A stretch of 11,322 nt of DNA from DASTCC01 sp035711465. Its GTDB lineage: Bacteria > Acidobacteriota > Vicinamibacteria > Vicinamibacterales > SCN-69-37. The position numbers were made by a program, and so were the translations under genes. Shown here piece by piece: positions 1 to 5,785 of the stretch. The notes beneath the pieces are model-generated. The model was not told the origin of the DNA. It made no database searches and saw only the letters and a program-made list of their open reading frames with translations. The DNA lies in contig DASTCC010000282.1 of NCBI GenBank assembly GCA_035711465.1, positions 1 to 11,322 on the forward strand, given 5' to 3'. Numbering within the stretch: the first letter of the stretch is position 1; each line of letters opens with the position of its first letter.

Positions 1-1447
1 CCGCGAACGCAGGGAGATCGATCTCGATCGCCTTGCCAGGGTTCACGGGCGCGTTCCCCAACGCGGCCGGGCTCTCCGCTCGCTGTGGCGCCACGCCGCG
101 CGTGCCGTATCGGCGCGGATCGCCGCCGCTGCCGCGTCCCCCGGTGCCGTCCGAGCCATCGTCGCGCGATGGCGATGCGCCGGCCGGCCCCGGCGTGCCA
201 GGACCCGCGCCGGCGCCGTCGCCTCCCGGGACGGCAGCGCCCTCGCCGGCAGCCGCGGCGCCGTCTCCCTCCGCTGCGGCGATCGGATCGCCGCCAGTGG
301 CGCGCTCGCCCTGCCGGCCGGTCTGGTCCGGCCGTTCGGCGCCGGCGCGCGCCGCGCCGGACGCCGCGTCGCGACCGCTTTGCGACGACGGCATCTCGCG
401 GGATCGGTCGCTCGCGCGGTCCTGCGCCATGCGATTGGCGGTCGAAGGCGTGGCCGTGCTGCCGGGCGGAAGATCGCGCGAGTCGTCGTCGCTGCTCGCC
501 GAGGCGCGCGCCTGTGCATTCGCCTTGCCGCTGACGATGGCCCAGAGCGACGGCAGCGGTTCCGAGCCGGCGAGCGGCGGGACAACGATCAGCGCGGCGA
601 TCACCGCCGCGGCGAAGACCGGCGTCAACGCCAGCGCGCGATCGAGTCGTTCCTTGCGGGCGAGCCTGCGCAACGCGGCTGGGTCGTCGGCCGTGAGCAC
701 GGCCTGCAGCCCGGGCTCGACGCCCGCCCGCGCGAGATCGTCCACCGTCAGGAAGAGCTCGTGAAAGCGTCCGCCGTTCGCCCAATCGCGTCGCGCCGCG
801 TAGTCGCGCCGGTGGGTCAGCACGATCACGCAGCCGATGTCATGCACGAGACGGCGGAGCGACCGCAGGTCCGGCGTCCGGCACGGCTCCCGCCAGCACA
901 AGCCGAGAGTCGGCGCCGAAGAGCCGACGGTCGCGCCAAGCGCGGCGAAGAGGGCGCACGACATGAGCGCCGCCATCACCACGAGCGCCGGCACCGTCGG
1001 ACCGAACCGATGCCAGATCACCAGGCTGACGCCGAAGCCGAGCATCGTCCAGAGCAGGTTGTGCTCCGTGAACCACACCAGGAACCGCGTGTGCTGCCGA
1101 TCCAGCGATGCCTTCGACGGACCGGACCCGCGGCGCGCGACGGCGTCGAACAGCCGGGCCAGCGAGCGAATGAGCGCGGCGGCGAGCGCGGGAAGCTCGG
1201 TGCGATTGGCGCGTGACTTCCGCGTCAGCTCGGCACCGAGTCTGACGATGCTGACGGCCGAGCCGGCGATCATCAGCCACCAGAGCGCGACCGGTCGGTA
1301 CGAGCAGGCGATCGCGAGCGCGATGCCGACGAGAATCGACACGCCGATCAGGAGGAGCGTCAGCGGCTCGCCCGACGTCGCCCGGAGACTCGTGATCGCA
1401 GCGCGCCGGCGGCGACGGGTTGAGCCGGATTGGCGGTCGAAGATCAT
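1..1447 (-). CDS. Multi-pass membrane protein with long Gly/Ala/Ser/Asp-rich tail, function unknown (3' end outside window)
   Basis: An open minus-strand frame runs from ATG at 1447 off the left edge, giving 482 codons without a stop and G/C-rich third positions. An in-frame TAA at 1469-1471 and no other start codon fix the start; no clear Shine-Dalgarno is seen. The N-terminus is basic (a run of Arg at residues 11-15). Hydrophobic segments lie at about 28-48, 52-68, 130-145, 151-172 and 272-295. The part between about 175 and 270 looks soluble (motif FHELFLTVDDLARAG). From about 323 to 463 the protein is low-complexity, dominated by Gly, Ala, Asp, Ser, Pro and Arg, and then returns to ordinary sequence (NPGKAIEIDLPAFA) at the edge. 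I do not recognise the family. The layout suggests an inner-membrane protein with a long disordered extracytoplasmic or cytoplasmic tail. It starts 93 nt after the nhaA stop, so co-transcription with nhaA is possible. Confidence 0.8.
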   Translation of the reverse strand, partial: MIFDRQSGSTRRRRRAAITSLRATSGEPLTLLLIGVSILVGIALAIACSYRPVALWWLMIAGSAVSIVRLGAELTRKSRANRTELPALAAALIRSLARLFDAVARRGSGPSKASLDRQHTRFLVWFTEHNLLWTMLGFGVSLVIWHRFGPTVPALVVMAALMSCALFAALGATVGSSAPTLGLCWREPCRTPDLRSLRRLVHDIGCVIVLTHRRDYAARRDWANGGRFHELFLTVDDLARAGVEPGLQAVLTADDPAALRRLARKERLDRALALTPVFAAAVIAALIVVPPLAGSEPLPSLWAIVSGKANAQARASASSDDDSRDLPPGSTATPSTANRMAQDRASDRSREMPSSQSGRDAASGAARAGAERPDQTGRQGERATGGDPIAAAEGDGAAAAGEGAAVPGGDGAGAGPGTPGPAGASPSRDDGSDGTGGRGSGGDPRRYGTRGVAPQRAESPAALGNAPVNPGKAIEIDLPAFA

Positions 1448-1540
1448 CGTGTGTCGCCGTTGCTGAGCTTACCATCCGGTTCGACGGCGCAACATCAGCG
1501 AGACCACCGGCGCGGAGCGCGCTGTGCAGGATCGGACACG

Positions 1541-2719
1541 TCAGCGCATGGGCTGTCCATCAGCGGACTGCTGAGCTGGCGTGGGCATCGCGATCTGGCG
1601 CGGCACGCGCAAGACCCGAGCGGCGGCGAGGGCGAGCGGCGCCGCGAAGAAGCTGAGCAGCGCGCCCATTTTCGTCTCCGCCAGCGCGACGCCGGTCGGG
1701 AACGCTGCCGTGGCGAAGAACAGCGACACGGTGAAGCCGATCGACGCCACGATGCCGACCGTCAGCAGATCGGCCAGCTCCAGCCTGGCCGGAAGCCGGG
1801 CTCCAGCGAGTCGTGCGGCCGCGGTAAACGTGAGGATGCCGATCGGCTTGCCGAGCAGGAGCGCCGCAAGGACGTAATAGGTCCCGGGACCGATCTGCTC
1901 GAAGGGCACGCCGGCGTTGGCGAAGCCGAAGAAGAGCAGGATGAACTGCACGGGCACCGCCCACCAGTGCTCGAAGCGATTCAGCGTGTCGGGTTCGTAT
2001 CGCTCGCTCGGATCGAACAACCCGCGATCGCGCGCCTCGTGCGGCATGAACGGCACGATCGGCACGAGCGCCAGCGCCGGATGAATGCCGCCCAGATACA
2101 GCGCCGTCCACGACAGCACTCCGGGACCAGCCACGTAAGCCCAGAAACTGCGCACGCGGCGTCGTCGCAGCCAGATGCAGAGAACGAGCGCGACGCTCAT
2201 CAATCCACCCAGCCACGCCACCGATATCCCGCCCGACGGGTAGAAGACGGCCAGGATGATCAATCCGAGCGCGTCGTCGGCGATTGCAAGGAGGAGCAGA
2301 AACGGAATCGCCGGATGGCTGCCGGGAAAGATCAATCGCGCCACCATCGCGGAGAATGCGATGTCCGTGGCGCACGGAATGGCCCAACCTCGCGCGAGCG
2401 CCGGCGGGCCCAGCGTGGACGCCAGCGTGAGAAAGATCATCGCCGGCGCAGCCATGCCGCCAACGGCTGCCGCCAGCGGCGCGAGCGCTTGCCGGGGCGA
2501 GGCCAGCGCTCCACCCGGCAGCGTCGCCTCGAAGACTTCTTTCGCCGCAAGGGCGAAGAAGAACACCATGCCGACGTCGTTGATCCAGAAGTGCAGCGGA
2601 TGCGCAATCGCGTCGTAGCTGCTCGCGCTGAGATTTGCCCATGCCACCGCAGCGGCGGTACCGGCAAGCAGCAGCAGCGAGTTGTCGAGGACGAACTGAC
2701 GGACCGCGCGTACACGCAA
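1541..2719 (-). CDS. nhaA: Na+/H+ antiporter NhaA
   Basis: Inner-membrane secondary transporter that exports Na+ (and Li+) in exchange for H+, serving pH and sodium homeostasis. In the 392-residue protein the family hallmarks are visible: TDIAFS with Asp119 (E. coli D133), AIADDALGLIILAVFY with Asp148-Asp149 (E. coli D163/D164, the cation-binding pair), LLLGKPIGI with Lys291 (E. coli K300), and the late helix GFTVSLFFATAAF. Acidic residues after the second helix (KEVFE, Glu61 and Glu64) lie where E. coli has its pH-sensing cluster. The length is normal for the family. The start is taken as TTG at 2719 because a perfect AGGAGG (2726-2731) lies 6 nt upstream. The in-frame ATG at 2767 would add 16 residues unlike any NhaA N-terminus and would consume the structured leader. 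The gene is preceded by a 143-nt gap and followed by a membrane-protein gene. Confidence 0.97.
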   Translation of the reverse strand: MRVRAVRQFVLDNSLLLLAGTAAAVAWANLSASSYDAIAHPLHFWINDVGMVFFFALAAKEVFEATLPGGALASPRQALAPLAAAVGGMAAPAMIFLTLASTLGPPALARGWAIPCATDIAFSAMVARLIFPGSHPAIPFLLLLAIADDALGLIILAVFYPSGGISVAWLGGLMSVALVLCIWLRRRRVRSFWAYVAGPGVLSWTALYLGGIHPALALVPIVPFMPHEARDRGLFDPSERYEPDTLNRFEHWWAVPVQFILLFFGFANAGVPFEQIGPGTYYVLAALLLGKPIGILTFTAAARLAGARLPARLELADLLTVGIVASIGFTVSLFFATAAFPTGVALAETKMGALLSFFAAPLALAAARVLRVPRQIAMPTPAQQSADGQPMR

Positions 2720-2827
2720 GGTGTTCCTCCTGGTCGGCGGAGACCATGAGGATGGCGGCCCGACCATCCGGTCACCTGCGGCGTGAAAGCAGCCGCACCC
2801 TTTCTAAATGGCGCTGTCGAAAGTATA
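2720..2827 (-). promoter_or_regulatory. nhaA promoter element and structured 5' leader (candidate cation riboswitch)
   Basis: The -10-like TATACT at 2827-2822 would start an RNA near 2815 with a leader of about 95 nt before the TTG start; no good -35 is seen. Perfect inverted repeats in the RNA are: (a) UGCGGC/GCCGCA, 2797-2792 with 2782-2777, loop 9; (b) GGAUGG/CCAUCC, 2769-2764 with 2755-2750, loop 8; (c) UGGUC/GACCA, 2746-2742 with 2735-2731, loop 6; (d) GGUG/CACC, 2776-2773 with 2723-2720, enclosing b, c and the SD. Alternatives that exclude b and c are UGGUCGG/CCGACCA (2766-2760 with 2737-2731, 7 bp) and UCUCC/GGAGG (2743-2739 with 2730-2726, last pair G-U), which hides the SD. nhaA leaders elsewhere carry nhaA-I/nhaA-II motif RNAs, reported as Li+ riboswitches. 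Membership here is a guess, not a match I could verify. Confidence 0.45.
2726..2731 (-). promoter_or_regulatory. Perfect Shine-Dalgarno that sets a TTG start for nhaA
   Basis: The minus strand reads AGGAGG, then the 6-nt spacer AACACC, then TTG at 2719-2717. This full anti-SD match at ideal spacing argues for the TTG start over the upstream in-frame ATG at 2767, which has no comparable site. Its first A is also the last base of helix strand GACCA (2735-2731) in the leader, so folding of the leader could change access to it. Confidence 0.8.
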
Positions 2828-2863
2828 AGCGACGCACGCGATCGATCCGTTCCCTGTCAGGGT

Positions 2864-3340
2864 CTACTCGGTCCACACGAGCAGCAGGTCGCCGCCCGAT
2901 CGCACGTGATCGATCAGGACCGCCGGGCCGTACTGCTCGAGATCGGCGGGTGTGACGCCGAGCCGGCCGAGATCGAAGCCCGTATCGCGCAGCGCGAACT
3001 GAGCTGCCGGTCCCTTGATGCGGAAGAACCAGAACGGGACCGTCGCCGACACGATGCGACGGCCGGTTGCGTAGTACACCAGCACGCAGAGCCGGCGAAC
3101 CGGAGCGGGGGACCGCTGGCTCGGAATTTCCCGTCGCAGGAGGTTGCCGGCATCGTCCAGCATCAGCACCGGTTTTCCCGGCGGCAACGTCGCACGAACG
3201 GTCGCGAAGCGACGGGCAGCGTCCTCGGCGCCGGCTGTCTCGATGTCCACGGCGCGGTAGACCATCACCGAGAAGACGCCGAGACCGAGCAGGCCAGCTG
3301 CCGCGATCATCAACACGATGCGCCGCGCGATCGGATTCAC
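2864..3340 (-). CDS. Small single-pass membrane-anchored protein, function unknown
   Basis: The 158-residue product has one N-terminal membrane segment (about residues 8-28, AAAGLLGLGVFSVMVYRA) after a short basic stretch, then a soluble domain that would face the periplasm. The soluble part includes a PVLMLDDAGNLLRREIP strand pattern and a C-terminal motif block with VPFWFFRIKGPAAQFALRD (101-119) and DLGRLGVTPADLEQYGP (123-139), ending DLLLVWTE. The start is GTG at 3340 because GAGGTG (3352-3347) sits 6 nt upstream. The longer frame upstream of it is arginine-rich and unlike a protein N-terminus. The gene follows the 3363-4037 gene by 22 nt, so the two probably form an operon. I do not recognise a named family. 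The single anchor and lack of catalytic motifs suggest a structural or accessory role, but nothing specific is supported. Confidence 0.8.
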   Translation of the reverse strand: MNPIARRIVLMIAAAGLLGLGVFSVMVYRAVDIETAGAEDAARRFATVRATLPPGKPVLMLDDAGNLLRREIPSQRSPAPVRRLCVLVYYATGRRIVSATVPFWFFRIKGPAAQFALRDTGFDLGRLGVTPADLEQYGPAVLIDHVRSGGDLLLVWTE

Positions 3341-3362
3341 CTGCGACACCTCGAAGGCGACG

Positions 3363-4037
3363 TCAGATCGGTCGCGCTTTTCGAAACACGGAGGCGAGCG
3401 TCGTCTGCGTCGCACTCTGGCCCGGAACGCGCCGCACGCGGCCGGTGGCGCGGTCGAGAATCAGACCCGATGAGATCAGAGCGGGAGAGCGCGATGCGCG
3501 GACTGCCGAGAGCGTTCGCGTGTCTTCGTCGAACGCGTGCGCGGCGCACTCGCGCACGCGCCGGAGGAGAAGCGCCTCGCTCGGCAGTCGCGTGCCGTGT
3601 GGCAGGGCGATCTTGTGCAGGCCCCTGACCCGGCCGCTCCCCTTGTCCACGATCCACACCGAGTGCATGCGCGTCGATAGCGTCACCGGCGCGCCCTCGA
3701 CGAAGACCGAGGCCACCGCGATGGCCTCAGCCATCTGCACGCCCATCCGGAACGTCACGAACGAGCAATTGGGAATGCGGATCTGGTTGCGCAGGATGTC
3801 GATCGGGTCCAGCGGCAGCGTGTCGGTGCGGCCCGGGCCGGTGACGACGCCAGCCTTGGTGATGATCGCGGTCGCCGAGCCCAGCTGGCCGTTCTCCTCC
3901 CCGTTGGTGAACGCGGAGAGGGCAACGGTCGCCGTGGCCGTGCGCCCGCGGACGAAGATCGTGTGGAAGACGTCGATCTTGCCCTCGCCACGTCGCGACA
4001 AGGCCCAGAGTGTCGCAGTCAGCACCGATTCGATCAT
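3363..4037 (-). CDS. Cytoplasmic protein of unknown function
   Basis: The 224-residue frame has strongly G/C-biased third positions and ordinary protein composition. It has no signal peptide and no membrane segment. Visible features are a beta-rich N-terminal half (KIDVFHTIFVRGRTATATVA, 20-39; LGSATAIITKAGVV, 52-65), an alternating-hydrophobic region at about 92-130, and two similar short stretches, VDKGSGRVRGL (130-140) and LDRATGRVRRV (194-204), suggesting beta hairpins or an internal repeat. Alternating strands with D-x-x-[ST]-G-R turns vaguely recall hotdog-fold thioesterases, but no catalytic motif was found, so this is only a guess. ATG at 4037 is preferred, with GGAG ending 10 nt upstream; a TTG at 4073 is the alternative. 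It is the first visible gene of a likely operon with the membrane-anchored protein 22 nt downstream, and is divergent from the serine hydrolase. Confidence 0.75.
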   Translation of the reverse strand: MIESVLTATLWALSRRGEGKIDVFHTIFVRGRTATATVALSAFTNGEENGQLGSATAIITKAGVVTGPGRTDTLPLDPIDILRNQIRIPNCSFVTFRMGVQMAEAIAVASVFVEGAPVTLSTRMHSVWIVDKGSGRVRGLHKIALPHGTRLPSEALLLRRVRECAAHAFDEDTRTLSAVRASRSPALISSGLILDRATGRVRRVPGQSATQTTLASVFRKARPI

Positions 4038-4162
4038 GGGACATCTACTCCGGCTCTCCGAACGATCTGCCAACGAACTTGACTCGAGCGTCGATCAGCA
4101 TCTCACGCGAGCCGGTCGCGCGATCGATCATTTCGGCGACAATCGCCCGCGTGCGACGATCG

Positions 4163-5146
4163 ATGACCCGTCCGGCCCTCTGTCTGGCGCTGCTCTTTGC
4201 CGGCGGCTGCGCCGCGCCTGCCGATCTTCCCGATGCCGCCGCGATCGATGCGCGCGTGCGGACCGCGATGGCCGAGACGCGCGCCAACGGCATGGCCATT
4301 GCCGTCATCGACGATGGCCGCGTGGCCTACGTGCAGGCGTACGGCACGCGGAACGCGAACGGCGATCCGCTCCGGACCGACACGGTGATGTACGGCGCCT
4401 CGATCACGAAGACGGTGATGGCGTACACGACGCTCACGCCCGTCGATCGAGGCAGGATCGATTCCGACACGCCGCTCGCCGACTATCTGGAGCGGCCGCT
4501 GATCAGCTACGGCGAGGGCGAAGCGTATCTCGCGAAGTACGGTCCGTATCGCGATCTGGCCGGCGACGATCGGTGGCGCACCATCACCGCGCGTATGGCG
4601 CTGACGCATTCGACCGGGTTTCACAACTTCTGGTTCATCGAGCCCGACCAGAGGCTGCGCATCCATTTCGATCCGGGCTCGCGCTACAGCTACTCGGGGG
4701 AAGGCTTCAGCCTGCTGCAGTTCGCGATCGAGCAGGGCGACAGGGCCAGGGGCCTCGGCCTCGACGTCAAGGCGCTGACCGACGCGATCTTCGCGCGATT
4801 GGACATGACGGCCGAATTGGTCAAACCGTCCCTGCACATCGGCACGGCGCATCAGTTTCCCAACTTCGCGCCCGAGTTGCCGAAGGCCGAACAGCGGCCG
4901 GATCTGGCGGCCGGGCTGGGCGTGATCGTCTTCGAGGGGCCGCAGGGCCGCGGATTCTACAAAGGCGGCCACGACGCGCAGACCGCCAACAGCTTCGTCT
5001 GCGTGGAGCGCAATCGACGATGCGTGCTGCTGCTCGCCAACGATGTGCGTGCGGAAGCACGCTTCGCCGATCTGGTGCGTTTCATCCTCGGTGACACGGG
5101 CGTTCCTTACGAGTGGGAATACGGCGATCGCGCGGGCATTTCCTGA
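4163..5146 (+). CDS. Serine hydrolase of the beta-lactamase/penicillin-binding-protein fold, probable lipoprotein
   Basis: The 327-residue product belongs to the class C beta-lactamase/transpeptidase-like superfamily. Members hydrolyse or transfer amide or ester bonds on peptides, peptidoglycan or small esters; the substrate cannot be told here. The nucleophile motif S-x-x-K is Ser80-Ile-Thr-Lys83. The second motif is Tyr177-Ser-Gly within RYSYSGEGF, where classic enzymes have Y-x-N; this YSGEG variant is familiar in family members. The third motif region is FYKGGHD (265-271). ALTHSTGF (146-153) is the usual helix before the active site. The N-terminus is a lipoprotein-like signal (LLFAGGC, Cys16), so the enzyme is probably membrane-tethered outside the cytoplasm. 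ATG at 4163 is chosen because the signal begins there; no Shine-Dalgarno is evident. The segment between the YSG and GGH motifs is shorter than in many relatives. Not a proven antibiotic-resistance gene. Confidence 0.9.
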   Translation: MTRPALCLALLFAGGCAAPADLPDAAAIDARVRTAMAETRANGMAIAVIDDGRVAYVQAYGTRNANGDPLRTDTVMYGASITKTVMAYTTLTPVDRGRIDSDTPLADYLERPLISYGEGEAYLAKYGPYRDLAGDDRWRTITARMALTHSTGFHNFWFIEPDQRLRIHFDPGSRYSYSGEGFSLLQFAIEQGDRARGLGLDVKALTDAIFARLDMTAELVKPSLHIGTAHQFPNFAPELPKAEQRPDLAAGLGVIVFEGPQGRGFYKGGHDAQTANSFVCVERNRRCVLLLANDVRAEARFADLVRFILGDTGVPYEWEYGDRAGIS

Positions 5147-5185
5147 CCGCGTTCAGATCCGACGTCAGCGTCGGTGCGGCCGGGT

Positions 5186-5218
5186 GCCGTCGGGTGCGAC
5201 GGGTGGGGGCCCGACGGC
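5186..5218. terminator. GC-rich stem-loop between convergent genes
   Basis: A perfect 9-bp inverted repeat, GCCGTCGGG (5186-5194) and CCCGACGGC (5210-5218), has a 15-nt loop; allowing one bulge it extends by GTG/CAC. A second inverted pair, CGACGGGTG (5197-5205) and CACCCGTCG (5248-5256), overlaps it and could form an alternative larger hairpin. It lies in the 124-nt gap between the ends of the serine hydrolase (+) and the VOC gene (-), where termination is needed in both directions. No T-run follows, so it is not a standard intrinsic terminator. It could slow polymerase or protect 3' ends. Confidence 0.35.
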
Positions 5219-5270
5219 CACGGTCGTCCCCTGTCGTCACCCACGGTCACCCGTCGTCACCGACCAAGCG

Positions 5271-5672
5271 CTAAGAAGAAGTCTCGGAAGATATGGTCAA
5301 GAGATAGCCCGTGGGATCGGTGACCTCGAACGCGCGGCTCTTGAACTCGGTGTCGTGCGGATCCGAGTCGAGCCTGATGCCGGCGCGCTTGGCTCGCGCC
5401 GCGATCTCGTCGACGTTCTGCATCGTCGACATGTACAGGCGCATGCCGACGCCTTTCTTCCGCTCGCGTCCCTTCTTCCAGTCGTCCTGGTTCAGGCCGA
5501 GTTGGTGCTTGCCGGCGCGCATCATCACGCCGACGAGCGCGCCGTCCTCTTCCCATCGCTCGTCGATCGTGAAGCCGAGCGCTTCGTAGAAGGTGATGCT
5601 CTTCTGCAAGTCGTCGACGGTGAAGATGGGAACGAATCCGGTCACCTGCAGGGCTTCTTGCGTTGTCGCCAC
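5271..5672 (-). CDS. VOC-superfamily protein (glyoxalase/bleomycin-resistance/dioxygenase-like)
   Basis: The 133-residue product is a single vicinal-oxygen-chelate unit with two beta-alpha-beta-beta-beta modules. The first is VPIFTVDDLQKSITFYEALGF (14-34). The second begins at MRLYMSTMQNVDEIAARAK (77-95) and closes with RAFEVTDPTGYLLTIS (113-128). HQLGLNQDDWKKGR (56-69) is typical of a common uncharacterised VOC subgroup. The His that often supplies the first metal ligand in the opening strand is not seen (Pro-Ile-Phe instead), so metal use is uncertain and the substrate is unknown. The protein is cytoplasmic. GTG at 5672 is the likely start, with GAGGGGG about 5 nt upstream. A plausible promoter lies at 5703-5731. 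The gene is divergent from the duplicated-domain secreted protein and convergent with the serine hydrolase. Confidence 0.9.
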   Translation of the reverse strand: MATTQEALQVTGFVPIFTVDDLQKSITFYEALGFTIDERWEEDGALVGVMMRAGKHQLGLNQDDWKKGRERKKGVGMRLYMSTMQNVDEIAARAKRAGIRLDSDPHDTEFKSRAFEVTDPTGYLLTISSETSS

Positions 5673-5702
5673 GATGGCCCCCTCGATCCTGCCCTGATCC
5701 GC

Positions 5703-5731
5703 ATCCTAGCGAGCTGCATTCTGATCCGCAA
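5703..5731 (-). promoter_or_regulatory. Putative sigma-70-type promoter of the VOC gene
   Basis: The minus strand has TTGCGG (5731-5726), a 17-nt spacer and TAGGAT (5708-5703). The start point would be near 5696, giving a leader of about 24 nt that contains the GAGGGGG ribosome-binding site. Spacing is ideal; the hexamers match consensus at 3/6 and 4/6. Confidence 0.4.
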
Positions 5732-5749
5732 CCGCGTCGATCTCCGCAG

Positions 5750-5778
5750 TTGACACGCCTGGCGCCGGCGCGGACACT
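5750..5778 (+). promoter_or_regulatory. Putative promoter with perfect -35 before the duplicated-domain gene
   Basis: A perfect TTGACA at 5750-5755 is followed by a 17-nt spacer and GACACT at 5773-5778 (3/6, keeping the A at position 2 and the final T). Transcription would begin about 7 nt later, at or next to the ATG at 5786. With no Shine-Dalgarno visible, the mRNA may be leaderless. Confidence 0.4.
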
Positions 5779-5785
5779 GCGGTCG

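Noticed and set aside
840..1475. A 211-codon minus-strand frame starting upstream of the left-edge membrane protein
   Set aside because: It is in a different frame from the hydrophobic protein-like reading and is Arg-rich. The frame starting at 1447 has membrane segments and normal composition over 482 codons.
1430..2749. A 439-codon plus-strand open frame opposite nhaA
   Set aside because: It is rich in Arg, Glu, Gln and His, without known motifs, and lies antisense to an unmistakable NhaA.
3067..5094. A 675-codon plus-strand open frame
   Set aside because: It is very rich in Arg and Ser, overlaps the minus-strand genes at 2864-4037 and then the serine hydrolase in another frame, and shows no family motif. 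It is a shadow created by high GC content.
4163..5146. Antibiotic-resistance beta-lactamase
   Set aside because: S-x-x-K is present, but the second motif is Y-S-G and no KTG is seen. Such lipoprotein serine hydrolases are widespread and mostly not beta-lactamases, so resistance is not supported.
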